Counted from the stretch's first letter, positions 1 through 8,374 are shown. The stretch: DNA of 64,000 bases from Bacillota bacterium (GCA_023390555.1 JAEWCQ010000043.1:1-64000), one strand, 5' to 3'. Numbers and translations are program-made. Notes: a model not told the origin generated them from the letters alone.

Positions 1-81
1 GGACCAGGACCCAGACCTCCTCAGCCGGGACCAGGACCCAGACCTCCTCAGCCGGGACCGGGACCCAGACCTCCTCAGCCT
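1..81 (+). repeat. Tandem 27-bp coding repeat, three copies
   Basis: Three consecutive 27-bp units start at bases 1, 28 and 55 and each encode GPGPRPPQP. They are nearly identical: the third has GGACCGGGACC where the others have GGACCAGGACC. More copies may lie upstream of the window. The array is in frame with the gene that ends at 348. Confidence 0.95.
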
Positions 82-348
82 TTGTCACCACCACCTGATT
101 TTGTACCTGCGTTACCTCAAAATACCCGGGGTCCGGAAGCTTTCCGACTGGGCGGTCAAGTCGGAGGTAATCGCTTATGGACTTGCCTTAACCGCAATAC
201 CTATATATGGTTGTTTAATGGCGATAACTTCTGGTTCTATCCGACATTCGTCGGCAGGAATCATGTGGAAGGCTTCCGTTGGAGATGGAATGGATGGTCC
301 TATGAACGGATTAATCTTTGGATGATTTTCTTTTTCATATGCTTCTAA
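1..348 (+). CDS. Proline-rich repeat protein, C-terminal part (start outside window)
   Basis: The frame is open from base 1, so the true start lies upstream. The visible 115 residues begin with three copies of the nonapeptide GPGPRPPQP, then a short linker and a compact aromatic C-terminal domain containing CLNRNTYIWLFNGDNFWFYP, FVGRNHVEGFRWRWNG and a C-terminal Cys-Phe. The combination of a Pro/Gly-rich stretch with this aromatic Trp/Tyr/Phe-rich tail occurs in small Clostridia proteins often given the vague label 'transporter', but nothing here shows transport. No membrane segment is visible; the tail ends in WMIFFFICF. It could be a spore-coat or surface protein (inference). The gene ends just before a long stem-loop at 380-432. 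Confidence 0.7.
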   Translation, partial: GPGPRPPQPGPGPRPPQPGPGPRPPQPLSPPPDFVPALPQNTRGPEAFRLGGQVGGNRLWTCLNRNTYIWLFNGDNFWFYPTFVGRNHVEGFRWRWNGWSYERINLWMIFFFICF

Positions 349-379
349 GCTGTAAAGTGAATCTTGCCATGCCAGAAAA

Positions 380-440
380 GAAGGGAACAATGCTTCATCG
401 CTCTGTTTTAGCGATGAAACGTTGCTCCCTTCTTACAAAA
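380..440 (+). terminator. Long stem-loop after the repeat-protein gene
   Basis: Bases 380-402 pair with 410-432 across a 7-base loop, with only about three mismatched or wobble positions; the arms begin GAAGGGAACAATGC and end GTTGCTCCCTTC. It lies 32 bases after the stop at 348 and is followed by a moderately T-rich stretch. It sits between a forward gene and a reverse gene, so it may act on both transcripts. Confidence 0.65.
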
Positions 441-518
441 TTCTATTTATTCTTACTTCTTTACAAACCGTTTCGGCTTATCCTAGGCTCCTGTAATATT
501 GTTTCCCATTCGCTTAAC

Positions 519-671
519 TTATTCTTCCTTGTTTTCCTGAGTACCAGGACGTACGTTAACGTTTATCTGGTCGTCTTCGCCGTCTTTTTTCTTGTCTCGC
601 ATAAGAAACATCGCCACAACAATGATAAGGGCAGGCAGAATACAATGCCAATGCGCAAGTAACAGATTCAT
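519..671 (-). CDS. 50-residue single-pass membrane protein next to the copper/thiol fusion gene
   Basis: A short open frame is visible only on close reading: ATG at 671-669 with AAAGGAG seven bases upstream, and a TAA at 521-519. The product starts MNLLLAHWHCILPALIIVV, has one hydrophobic helix at about residues 10-24, then a basic anchor (RDKKKD) and an acidic hydrophilic tail ending EENKEE-like (actual end TQENKEE). It begins 21 bases after the stop of the HMA-TauE-cupredoxin gene on the same strand, so it is probably co-transcribed. I do not recognise a family. The His-Trp-His-Cys cluster at residues 7-10, at the membrane edge, is suggestive of metal or thiol chemistry (inference). Its own ribosome binding site supports translation. 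Confidence 0.7.
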   Translation of the reverse strand: MNLLLAHWHCILPALIIVVAMFLMRDKKKDGEDDQINVNVRPGTQENKEE

Positions 672-692
672 GAAGCATTCTCCTTTCTGTGC

Positions 693-3089
693 TTAACCGC
701 AGCATGACGGCAGATTTTCGGAACCATCATCCTGTGTCTCATCCACGGTTCCATCTTCACGTTCTACGATAATATTTCCGTAGGTCATCCCCATCCAGCA
801 GCTGAAAACAAAGTCACCGGATTTATCCGGAGTAAATTCAATCGTGTTGTCCCCGGCCTTCAAATCCACCTTTAAGTCATATTCAGGGATGTAGATAGAA
901 TTGTTGCAGGAGTTAAGGACGTCTTCCGGAACATTCATCGTCCACTTTACCGGGATACCTTCCCGAACCCTGATCGGTTCATAGCCACTGGAACTTACGG
1001 TCGATGTGACATATTGCACTCCGTCTTTAATCGTCGCTGTTACGGCCTGGGATTCGTCATAGCCGCCTCCGCTGCCTGACTGAAAGGTCTGTGACGGATA
1101 GATCAGTGTTTCAAAGTTTGCAACTTCATTTTTAATTGCATCAAGATCCACAGAATCCAAATCGTCAACCACCTTAACATAACCATAAAATGCATGATCC
1201 CCAGTGGAAAATTCAAAACTGTCTGTCGGATTGAATGAAAGCTGATTTTCATCTTTTGCAAGGGAAATCTGTGTCGCGTAATTCGGTACCAAAAGCTGTG
1301 TGCTGTCACCTGATGACGAATCGGTTATATTCCAGAGAACATCAAGCCCCGACTTTACAACAATCACTGCCGGTTTGAAACCTTCATCCGTAAGTTCTAC
1401 CGAAACCTCCTGAATAGGATATTCCCCCTGATACAGGGTTTCCTTTGCTATTGCAACATCATCGGTTGGAATTACATAACCGGCCGGAACGGGTGAATCA
1501 CTTTCCTGCCCAACTGCATCCGCAGTTTCCGCTTCAGTGGTGTCTTCTGAATTGCTGCTTTCTGTGTTTGCCACTCCCGCTTCCGCATCCGTCACCGTTA
1601 TCGTTCCGTGAATCATGCCCATCCAGCAGCTGTACTGAAATCTTCCTGTCTCCGTTGGTGTAAACTCAATCACGTTTTCACCGGTTTGAAACTCGAAACG
1701 CTCGATGTTAAACTCCGGAATATTGATTTGATAGTTACAGCCGTTGACACTTCCTTCCGGTGCATCGACGATCCATTTGACAGGTGTTCCGACCTGAACC
1801 GTAATGTTTGGATAACTGCCGGAGGATAATGTGCTGTTTACAACCTGTTTCCCGTCTACAATATTGGCATTGACTTCGCTGTCTGACGTTGTGCTGCCAC
1901 CTACAATCCCATGATTTACCACCGAAACCGTGACTACGATAGCAATGGTGGCCACAACTGTACTAACTACTTTGTAAAACCGTTTCGTAAACGGAATACT
2001 AATCAGTACAGCGATGATACAAAATCCGATTACGACAGGCAGAAGCAAATCCGGCAATAGCAATCCCGAGAGACTGCCACCCTGCGATAGCATAGCCAAC
2101 CCAAGTACGACTACCAAAACCGCACCCACTGTCATAACTTTTTTCGTGAACTTCTGTCCCAAAGCCGAAACAAAAGAGCCAAATCCAAGCATCAGCGGTA
2201 CTGTTCCCAAACTAAACAGGAACATTGAAAGTGCACCCACAAATGGGTTTCCTGCTGCAAGCGCCACAATCTGCATCGACTGTAACGGTCCACATGGCAT
2301 CAGGCCATTTAACAGTCCGACAATGAGCGGGCTTTTTCTTTTTGCCTTCTCCGCCCCGATTTTATGAGCCAGGAACTTTGGCATTCGTGGCTGCAATTTT
2401 CGCAGACCAGGAATAATTCCAAGCATATTGATGCCTATGATAACCATAAATATACCTGCAATCAACTTGAGAATCCCCTGTATAAATACAGGCAAGCCGG
2501 CATTCGTTCCACCGCCGAAGAGAAATCCGATGCCGCCAAGGATAAACCCTACTACCGTATAAGAGATTACACGGCCAACGTTGTACAATAGTGCAGGTCC
2601 AAATATCTGAAGGCGACCGCCACCAGCTTTTTTCTGTTCACTATGCGGGATACACTGTGAGAGGTTTATGCCTCCGCACATCGCGATGCAGTGAATGGAT
2701 GTGATCAATCCAATGACAAACAGCATTCCATAACCCATACTGCTATCTGCCAACTGACTTGGTACCAGCAGATTCAGAATACCGAACTGAGATAAAAGGG
2801 CATACAGACTGACGATGATTGCTAAAATCCCGATCATACGAACGATATTCTGCTGTTCATGTTCATTGTTTCTGCGCACATGATAGCCCAGCTTCTCAAT
2901 AAGTTCTTCAATATCTTTCAGCGTAATGATGTCAGTATCGTAAACGATGCCGGCTGTGCCTGAACCGTAGCTGACATTCGCGCTCTCGATTCCAGCAGTA
3001 TTATTTAATTTCTTTTCAATCTTATTCTGGCAGTTGACGCACGACATGCCGCCTATGTGAATCTTAATACTTCTTAGCCCAGTTTTCAC
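693..3089 (-). CDS. HMA - TauE/SafE (DsbD-like) membrane - triple cupredoxin-like fusion protein
   Basis: The 798-residue protein starts at a GTG (3089) with GGAGG seven bases upstream. Domains in order: a heavy-metal-associated domain at about 7-70 with the metal motif GMSCVNC (C17, C20); a TauE/SafE or cytochrome c biogenesis DsbD-type membrane domain at about 80-395 with GLITSIHCIAMCGG and GLLNGLMPCGPLQ; then three extracytoplasmic cupredoxin-like domains. The first (about 405-505) and third (about 690-785) share the pattern of a Cys-Asn pair, an IPE strand and a YSCWMGM/FSCWMGM loop. The second (about 550-655) has lost it. The C-terminus ends PSCCG. This suggests copper or thiol-redox handling across the membrane; sulfite export is only the family label. 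It is probably the first gene of an operon with the 50-residue protein. Confidence 0.85.
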   Translation of the reverse strand: MKTGLRSIKIHIGGMSCVNCQNKIEKKLNNTAGIESANVSYGSGTAGIVYDTDIITLKDIEELIEKLGYHVRRNNEHEQQNIVRMIGILAIIVSLYALLSQFGILNLLVPSQLADSSMGYGMLFVIGLITSIHCIAMCGGINLSQCIPHSEQKKAGGGRLQIFGPALLYNVGRVISYTVVGFILGGIGFLFGGGTNAGLPVFIQGILKLIAGIFMVIIGINMLGIIPGLRKLQPRMPKFLAHKIGAEKAKRKSPLIVGLLNGLMPCGPLQSMQIVALAAGNPFVGALSMFLFSLGTVPLMLGFGSFVSALGQKFTKKVMTVGAVLVVVLGLAMLSQGGSLSGLLLPDLLLPVVIGFCIIAVLISIPFTKRFYKVVSTVVATIAIVVTVSVVNHGIVGGSTTSDSEVNANIVDGKQVVNSTLSSGSYPNITVQVGTPVKWIVDAPEGSVNGCNYQINIPEFNIERFEFQTGENVIEFTPTETGRFQYSCWMGMIHGTITVTDAEAGVANTESSNSEDTTEAETADAVGQESDSPVPAGYVIPTDDVAIAKETLYQGEYPIQEVSVELTDEGFKPAVIVVKSGLDVLWNITDSSSGDSTQLLVPNYATQISLAKDENQLSFNPTDSFEFSTGDHAFYGYVKVVDDLDSVDLDAIKNEVANFETLIYPSQTFQSGSGGGYDESQAVTATIKDGVQYVTSTVSSSGYEPIRVREGIPVKWTMNVPEDVLNSCNNSIYIPEYDLKVDLKAGDNTIEFTPDKSGDFVFSCWMGMTYGNIIVEREDGTVDETQDDGSENLPSCCG

Positions 3090-3195
3090 ACACAGACCTC
3101 CTTTTTCATTTTCCTAGATGAAACTATACAGGATAAATTTGTAGAAGTTATGTGATTTTCAAAATATCTGTCCTAATATAATAGTAATTTTGTTT

Positions 3196-4704
3196 TTACT
3201 CTATTTCACCATTGTCCTGATATTCCTTCTTGAATCTTTGCTTTTCTTCGTACATTTGTTTATCAGCCATTTCAATCATCTGTTCCAGATTGATATCCAT
3301 GCCGGTACGGAAATAAAAGATTCCGTGACTTGCCATAATTTGATAGGAAAACTCTTTTTGCAGATTGCTTTCATCAAACTGCTTTATAATCTCGTTCCAG
3401 ATATTTTCTGCCTGATATTTGTTTTTCTGCCTGAATACTACGATAAACTCATCACCGCCTATGCGGAAAAACAGATCCTCCTCATTCAGTTCATTTTGAA
3501 TCATACCGCATAAGGTTCGAATGTAACGATCTCCTTCGCTATGGCCATAGGTATCATTTACAGACTTTAAATTATTGATATCAAGGAAGCAAAGTACAAA
3601 TTCTATGAATTCTTCTTTTGCACCCTCGATCAATTCATCCAGTTTTTGAAAACCCATTCTCCGGTTCATAATCCCCGTCAGTGAATCGACAGAAGCATAA
3701 TGGGACAATTCTTCCTCCGCTTTTCTGATTTCCGTTATGTCCATAATACCTGTAAGAATACACTTTTCATCGTGATAGTCTATGAGTTCATAATTTGCAG
3801 TAACCCATTTCCGCTTACCGTTAAAATCATATTCTACGATTCGATTGACGTTACCGTTATGTTTCTGCAATTCCTCCTGAAGCGTCCGTCTGCTGCCATG
3901 CATAATAGGGCCGTCGATTCCGTTAAAACTATCCAGACTCTCTGCTTTGATTCCCATCAGGCTGCATGCTTTTTTATTTGCCTCAATAATCTTTCCATCT
4001 CTCAGTCTTGTAATAAACACAGGATAGGGATTTACATAAAACAGTTTTTCAAAATTCTCTTCATTTTCCATTAATTTCTTTTTATAAAAAAACTCCGTCA
4101 TTCTATGACGGTAAAAGATAAATCCAAGTAAAAATGCGGCACCGGCCAGAACGGTAGAATTCACTAACTTTGCAAGCAGCAGATTCGTGTCCTTGCAAAG
4201 GATACCGATACCGATCAGAAAAATAGTATGATTTACACTGAATGCACAAAGCATAACCGATGGTTTTAAGGTGAAAGCAATCGCAGCAATTAACGCCAGT
4301 ATCATATAGGAGTAAATATTACCGGTATACCTTTGACTGTTGATCGAAGAAACTGCACCAAAAAGAATGTATGAAAAGACATAAATTTTTGTAGTAACAG
4401 TTATGATGTGGTAATTCTGATACTCTCCCCTTCCAATCACCCACTTGTAGAAAATTAAGAACAAAACCGAAATGACTACGCTGATACTATGCATACCGAT
4501 GAGCGTAATACAATATAACCAGTCGGCTCCATTCTTTATAATGGTCTGATCCATATACATCCAAAAAATTGAAAGGAATATCGCAGCCATAGAAATCAGC
4601 CGTATTCTGCTTAAAACAAGCATACTGTTGTACTTCTCGAACTCTTTTTCCTCTTCTTCGGAGTGACTTATTAAAAGCTTTAATCCTTCATTCACCATTT
4701 CCAT
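3196..4704 (-). CDS. Membrane-anchored PAS - GGDEF diguanylate cyclase
   Basis: Start chosen at ATG 4704 (MEMVNEG) because AAAGGA lies six bases upstream; 502 residues. Six hydrophobic helices fill about residues 35-200, giving a membrane sensor of MASE type. A PAS domain follows (about 215-330; FYVNPYPVF and IMDITEIRKAEEE), then a GGDEF domain (about 337-500) with an intact GGDEF motif at residues 416-420, so cyclic-di-GMP synthesis from two GTP is expected. The product-inhibition I-site (RxxD five residues before GGDEF) is absent: the sequence there is ELNEEDLFF. The gene stands alone, preceded by its own promoter and a leader hairpin. The signal sensed is unknown. Confidence 0.9.
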   Translation of the reverse strand: MEMVNEGLKLLISHSEEEEKEFEKYNSMLVLSRIRLISMAAIFLSIFWMYMDQTIIKNGADWLYCITLIGMHSISVVISVLFLIFYKWVIGRGEYQNYHIITVTTKIYVFSYILFGAVSSINSQRYTGNIYSYMILALIAAIAFTLKPSVMLCAFSVNHTIFLIGIGILCKDTNLLLAKLVNSTVLAGAAFLLGFIFYRHRMTEFFYKKKLMENEENFEKLFYVNPYPVFITRLRDGKIIEANKKACSLMGIKAESLDSFNGIDGPIMHGSRRTLQEELQKHNGNVNRIVEYDFNGKRKWVTANYELIDYHDEKCILTGIMDITEIRKAEEELSHYASVDSLTGIMNRRMGFQKLDELIEGAKEEFIEFVLCFLDINNLKSVNDTYGHSEGDRYIRTLCGMIQNELNEEDLFFRIGGDEFIVVFRQKNKYQAENIWNEIIKQFDESNLQKEFSYQIMASHGIFYFRTGMDINLEQMIEMADKQMYEEKQRFKKEYQDNGEIE

Positions 4705-4751
4705 AGGCTGTCCTTTTTTTGTCAATATAACTTACTTTTCCAGATATAATA

Positions 4752-4781
4752 AACAGCATTCCTACCTGCAGGAATGCTGTT
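4752..4781 (-). other. Perfect 11-bp stem-loop in the diguanylate cyclase leader
   Basis: AACAGCATTCC (4752-4762) pairs exactly with GGAATGCTGTT (4771-4781) around an 8-base loop. It lies between the predicted promoter at 4794-4822 and the start codon at 4704, so it is transcribed in the leader. In the minus direction it is followed by TTATTATATC, a weak U-tract. It may be an attenuator, or the terminator for the upstream acetyltransferase transcript. Confidence 0.55.
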
Positions 4782-4793
4782 AAAACTATGTTT

Positions 4794-4822
4794 ATTATAG
4801 CAAATAACAGGGCGAGAAGCAA
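4794..4822 (-). promoter_or_regulatory. Predicted sigma-A promoter for the diguanylate cyclase
   Basis: On the minus strand -35 TTGCTT (4822-4817), a 17-base spacer, and a consensus -10 TATAAT (4799-4794). It is about 90 bases upstream of the start codon. Confidence 0.6.
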
Positions 4823-4957
4823 GATATTTGCATGGAACCGGTTCGATCATAACAACAAACGAGTTACCATGTGCTTTTAAAAAACAAAAAAATACTGCCA
4901 GGATGTGCGTTATTCTTTACTGCTAATAAATGATATCATACATTCTCACTACAGATT

Positions 4958-5575
4958 TTAATCTGGTTGCTTCACCAGACAGTATTGACAGAACCCGGTT
5001 TCTTTTTCAAGTACTGTTTTCACCAGTTGAAAGCCAAAATGTTGATAAATGGACACATTTTCAGGCGTATTTGTCTCCAAAATAATTGGAAGCGATTTTT
5101 GATTGCAAGAATTGATGACTGGCGTAATTAATAGCCTGAAAATCCCCCTTTCACGACAGTCCTTTGCAATTGCAATTATCTTTATGTAATAATAGTTACC
5201 TTGGATGAATTCCCTATACCATTTCAAATCAACATGTTCCAGAGCTTCTTTTCCATTTTCTGAAAACATTTTCAGATCACTGCCACTGATCGTATGTAAT
5301 AATCGAAATTGAAAAAAGATATTTAATAAAAGCGCACGAAATGAACTATATTTTAGCTTTTCATAACCCACAATGACGGAACGCAGATCATCCTCCAGTG
5401 AATAGATTTCACAGGTTTTCGAATAAACAGGGATCTGCATTAAGAATAACTTTTCCAAAAAAATTTCCGGTTTCTCGATTCCCTTTACTTGCTTCGCAAC
5501 CAGCTTATCCTCCAAAAAGCATTCTACCAGAAGTCTGGCAATTCCATTATAATGTTCTTTCTCAATCCTGATCAT
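4958..5575 (-). CDS. GNAT-family N-acetyltransferase
   Basis: 205 residues. The C-terminal half carries the acetyl-CoA fold signature: strand YYIKIIAIAKDCRERGIFR followed by a helix (LLITPVINSC) and LPIILETNTPENVSIYQHFGF, typical of the GNAT motif A/B region. The N-terminal half (residues 1-110) is less typical. It would transfer an acetyl group from acetyl-CoA to an unknown amine. It follows the HTH regulator gene by 26 bases on the same strand, so the regulator probably controls it. Confidence 0.75.
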   Translation of the reverse strand: MIRIEKEHYNGIARLLVECFLEDKLVAKQVKGIEKPEIFLEKLFLMQIPVYSKTCEIYSLEDDLRSVIVGYEKLKYSSFRALLLNIFFQFRLLHTISGSDLKMFSENGKEALEHVDLKWYREFIQGNYYYIKIIAIAKDCRERGIFRLLITPVINSCNQKSLPIILETNTPENVSIYQHFGFQLVKTVLEKETGFCQYCLVKQPD

Positions 5576-5601
5576 TGATTAAATATCTCCCTTCCCGGTT
5601 G

Positions 5602-6114
5602 TTATTTTAAATTTTCTGGTGATGAAATAATTGAAATGTCCCTGACTTTTCTTCCTTCTGAAGCTTCAAAATTATATTTTTTCATCAGCTCCCATAATTC
5701 CGATAAAAATTCATCAAACTCCTGATCATCGAGCATCAGAATCGAATTGCTTAAAAAAAGCTTATCCCTGGCCGGGTCTGGATTTTTACTGTTAAAATAG
5801 TTTTGAAAGTTTGCTACTTTATACATTAAAAAGCCCAATGCATTTTGTGAGGCAAATTCCAGGGAATTCATTTTTGACATTTCCTCCGTATTCAGACCGA
5901 GGGTTCTTTCCAGGCTCCCGCGGACTTTTCTTTCTGATACTACAGTTAAGATATTACTGCTCAACAAAATATTGATATGGCGATATAGAGTGGTCCTTGG
6001 AATATCTTTTATTTTATCGCAGAGCTCATTCGCAGTCATATTCTCTTTTGCGGCTACCTCCTGTATGATCCTGACTCTGACGGGATTTAAGATGATCTCT
6101 ATGATATCTTTCAT
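5602..6114 (-). CDS. ArsR-like winged-helix transcriptional regulator
   Basis: Start chosen at ATG 6114 (MKDIIEIILNP) because GGAGG precedes it by seven bases; 170 residues. Residues 1-75 form a winged helix-turn-helix: NPVRVRIIQEVAAKENMTA, then a recognition helix around IPRTTLYRHINIL, then a wing with SERKVRGSLERTLGL. The C-terminal half is helical and acidic, probably for ligand binding or dimerisation. It is similar in layout to helix-turn-helix 'YceB/ArsR' regulators that control small resistance operons. Its operon partner is the GNAT acetyltransferase. Confidence 0.75.
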   Translation of the reverse strand: MKDIIEIILNPVRVRIIQEVAAKENMTANELCDKIKDIPRTTLYRHINILLSSNILTVVSERKVRGSLERTLGLNTEEMSKMNSLEFASQNALGFLMYKVANFQNYFNSKNPDPARDKLFLSNSILMLDDQEFDEFLSELWELMKKYNFEASEGRKVRDISIISSPENLK

Positions 6115-6335
6115 AATACTTCCTCCTTTAATTCCATTATTAATTATATTTCCATTTTTGGAATTAGTCAACCAGATTCTACTATCTTTATCCTATTGTA
6201 TCTCTCAGATTGCTTTCTGTCCTTGCATGATTCCCTTCCCGGAAAACAAAAAAAGGCCTTTCAGTTTCACTTGAAAGCAAAAGGCGTTGCCTGTACGATT
6301 CGTTTCATATTCTCAGGAAATTCTAATTGTTCATT

Positions 6336-6737
6336 TTACAGACTTTCTTTTTCCAAAAAATCTTTTATATACAGATCCGGCCAATATCCCCAAGATTCTG
6401 TGATGATACCATCTTTTAATCTGAAATTTTCCAAAGCCACAAATTCGATTTTTTTTCCAGTTGGTTCTATTCCCATGCAAATCCCAGTATGTACTCCTTT
6501 GTATTTTATTCTGGAAGCAACCATATCATTTTCTTCGATAAGATCTAACACTTCAATCTGCAAATTCGAAAACATAGATTTCACCAATTTTAAAATACCA
6601 ACCGCTTCCTGATTACTTCTCGCAGCTGCCGGGCTATGGTCATAATAATCAACTGCCATGTGCTTCATCGCAAAACCATATTGATGATTTTGATAACATT
6701 CCACAAAAAACGCCTTTATAATTTCTTTATTCGTCAT
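6336..6737 (-). CDS. SnoaL-like (NTF2-fold) polyketide cyclase family protein
   Basis: Start chosen at ATG 6737 (MTNKEIIKAFF) with AGGAGG six bases upstream; 133 residues. Features of the ester-cyclase/SnoaL group are visible: an N-terminal helix, YYDHSPAAARSNQEAVGILK, then LQIEVLDLIEENDMVASRIKYKGVHTG and a C-terminal GIEPTGKKIEFVALENFRLKDGIITESWGYWPD strand pair. The NTF2 fold forms a small pocket; substrate unknown. It is divergent from the AraC regulator at 6881, which is the obvious candidate controller. Confidence 0.75.
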   Translation of the reverse strand: MTNKEIIKAFFVECYQNHQYGFAMKHMAVDYYDHSPAAARSNQEAVGILKLVKSMFSNLQIEVLDLIEENDMVASRIKYKGVHTGICMGIEPTGKKIEFVALENFRLKDGIITESWGYWPDLYIKDFLEKESL

Positions 6738-6772
6738 AGGTACCTCCTGTATTTCGTTTTTTCTTTTATAAT

Positions 6773-6814
6773 AATATAGACATTTTGGCACCATATCTAT
6801 TACAATATAGACAT
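6773..6814. promoter_or_regulatory. Two direct repeats in the SnoaL/AraC divergent promoter region
   Basis: AATATAGACAT occurs exactly at 6773-6783 and again at 6804-6814, a 31-bp centre spacing (about three helical turns). The region lies between two divergent genes, one encoding an AraC-family protein. AraC proteins usually bind direct repeats, so these are candidate half-sites (inference). Confidence 0.45.
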
Positions 6815-6880
6815 ATTCTATAACAAAATCGCCAGATTACGTTTCAGGACAGAAAAATCAGATTGGAAGGAGACTAACGC

Positions 6881-7861
6881 ATGGATATTGTGAAAAATAA
6901 CAATTGTCCTTTTCATATTGACCGAAATCAAAAAGAACGATTGCATCACGGTTCTTTTTCTTTCCCATGCGCATCCTATGAAGCAACCTTTACCAATGAA
7001 GATGGAGATGATATTCCCTGGCACTGGCACGATGAACTGGAATTGATTTTTATTGAAGACGGTATCCTTACTTTACGAACTCCTTCATTTGCATTTACTT
7101 TAAAAAAGGGCGATGGTATTTTTATTAATTCGGGTATTCTGCACTATGCAGTTGCCACTCCTTTTTGCAGCATTTATTCCATATTATTTCACACAGATCT
7201 CATCTGCCGTGAACAGGATCTGATTTTTTACCAGAACTATCTAAAACCTCTGGTTACCGCTCCCACTTCCGAAGCACTTCTGATCTCGGAACATTCTTTT
7301 GCTTCTTTTCACTACAGCTCCTACTTAACGAAAGACTATTTACAGATCCGACATGATTTTCAGAGTGCCTACCAACTGCTATCCAACTACGAACATGCCC
7401 ACAGTACGACTTTCGGAATTGAGTTTACAATCAGAAACCATTTATCGAATATCTGCATTCTTCTCGCGAAGGCAGCTGCAAAAGAGTTTAAAATTGCAAA
7501 CACAATTTCTACGACAGATACCTGCCGCTTTAAAAATATGTTACAGTTTATAGAAGAACAGTACCAGAAACAGATCTACCTGAAAGACATCGCTGCATCA
7601 GCCAATATCAGCAGCCGTGAATGCTTAAGATGTTTCCATGAAATTACGAAAACCTCTCCAATTCAGTATTTACAATCATATCGTTTAAACAGAGCCTCCC
7701 TATTATTATCTGACGAACCCTACAAAACAGTTACAGAAATCGCTTATTCCTGTGGCTTTAAAAGCTCGAGCTATTTTACCAAAATGTTCCGTCTGCATTT
7801 TCATGTTTCTCCCACGGAATATAAAAAGAGAGCGCTCCGTCCGGAGCATACTCTCTCTTAA
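6881..7861 (+). CDS. AraC-family transcriptional regulator with cupin sensor domain
   Basis: 326 residues, ATG at 6881 with GGAAGGAG upstream. Residues about 30-170 are an AraC-type cupin (IPWHWHDELELIFIEDG, HYAVATPFCSIYSILF), the effector-binding part. Residues about 225-322 carry two helix-turn-helix motifs: LKDIAASANISSRECLRCF and VTEIAYSCGFKSSSYFTKMF, followed by the family tail FHVSPTEYKKR. It would act in the cytoplasm as a sugar- or metabolite-responsive activator. The end of the gene overlaps an inverted repeat (GCTCCGTCCGGAGC). Confidence 0.9.
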   Translation: MDIVKNNNCPFHIDRNQKERLHHGSFSFPCASYEATFTNEDGDDIPWHWHDELELIFIEDGILTLRTPSFAFTLKKGDGIFINSGILHYAVATPFCSIYSILFHTDLICREQDLIFYQNYLKPLVTAPTSEALLISEHSFASFHYSSYLTKDYLQIRHDFQSAYQLLSNYEHAHSTTFGIEFTIRNHLSNICILLAKAAAKEFKIANTISTTDTCRFKNMLQFIEEQYQKQIYLKDIAASANISSRECLRCFHEITKTSPIQYLQSYRLNRASLLLSDEPYKTVTEIAYSCGFKSSSYFTKMFRLHFHVSPTEYKKRALRPEHTLS

Positions 7862-7914
7862 AGGATGATGCAATATCCCTCTGTCTCTGCTGATGGAAGC
7901 GAAAACAAAGACAT

Positions 7915-8265
7915 TTATTTTCGTAATATTTTCTCCATTGCCTTACCTTTTGCCAGTTCATCTACTAATTTATCCAAATATCGAATTTGCCGCATTAATT
8001 TATCTTCTATTTCTTCCACCCGATATCCACAAATCACCCCTTTGATGAGAGAAGCGTTCGGATTCATATGAGGTGCTTCGTGAAAGAATGTTTCCATAGT
8101 TACTTCATCCCTTATTTGTTGTTGTAAGGAATGTTGATCGTAGCCAGTAAGCCAAAAAATAATATCATCTACTTCTTTTTTGGTTCTCCCTTTCTTCTCT
8201 GCCTTCTGTATATAAAGAGGGTAGATACTTGAAAAAGGCATTGTAAAAACACGATGACTCTCCAT
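7915..8265 (-). CDS. DUF2200 family protein
   Basis: 116 residues. The sequence matches the DUF2200 pattern: RVFTMPFSSIYPLYIQKAEKKGRTK near the start, then VDDIIFWLTGYD, FFHEAPHMNPNASLIKGVICGYRVE and a basic helical end. The function is unknown; the family is small, cytoplasmic and often of stand-alone occurrence. The end faces the AraC gene. GGAAAGGAG-like sequence precedes the ATG. Confidence 0.85.
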   Translation of the reverse strand: MESHRVFTMPFSSIYPLYIQKAEKKGRTKKEVDDIIFWLTGYDQHSLQQQIRDEVTMETFFHEAPHMNPNASLIKGVICGYRVEEIEDKLMRQIRYLDKLVDELAKGKAMEKILRK

Positions 8266-8329
8266 TTTTTGTTTCTCCTTTCCTTGTTATAAAAACAGCC
8301 TCACATTCGAACTATAATAGCATTCGTTA

Positions 8330-8367
8330 GAACCGGTATAATCAATGATACTTGATTATACCGGTTC
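8330..8367 (-). terminator. Perfect 15-bp stem-loop after the deacetylase gene
   Basis: GAACCGGTATAATCA (8330-8344) and TGATTATACCGGTTC (8353-8367) are exact inverted repeats around an 8-base loop. It begins 8 bases after the stop of the minus-strand deacetylase gene, a terminator position, but no U-run follows in the minus direction. It may stabilise the 3' end of the operon mRNA or be a protein-binding palindrome. Confidence 0.55.
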
Positions 8368-8374
8368 CAGTCAA

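Noticed and set aside
1..81. Possible CRISPR array
   Set aside because: The 27-bp units are directly joined with no spacers and are in frame with a coding sequence.
318..662. 114-codon forward frame between the first gene and the 50-residue protein
   Set aside because: It runs through a long hairpin, has no ribosome binding site and is antisense to the better supported small gene at 519-671.
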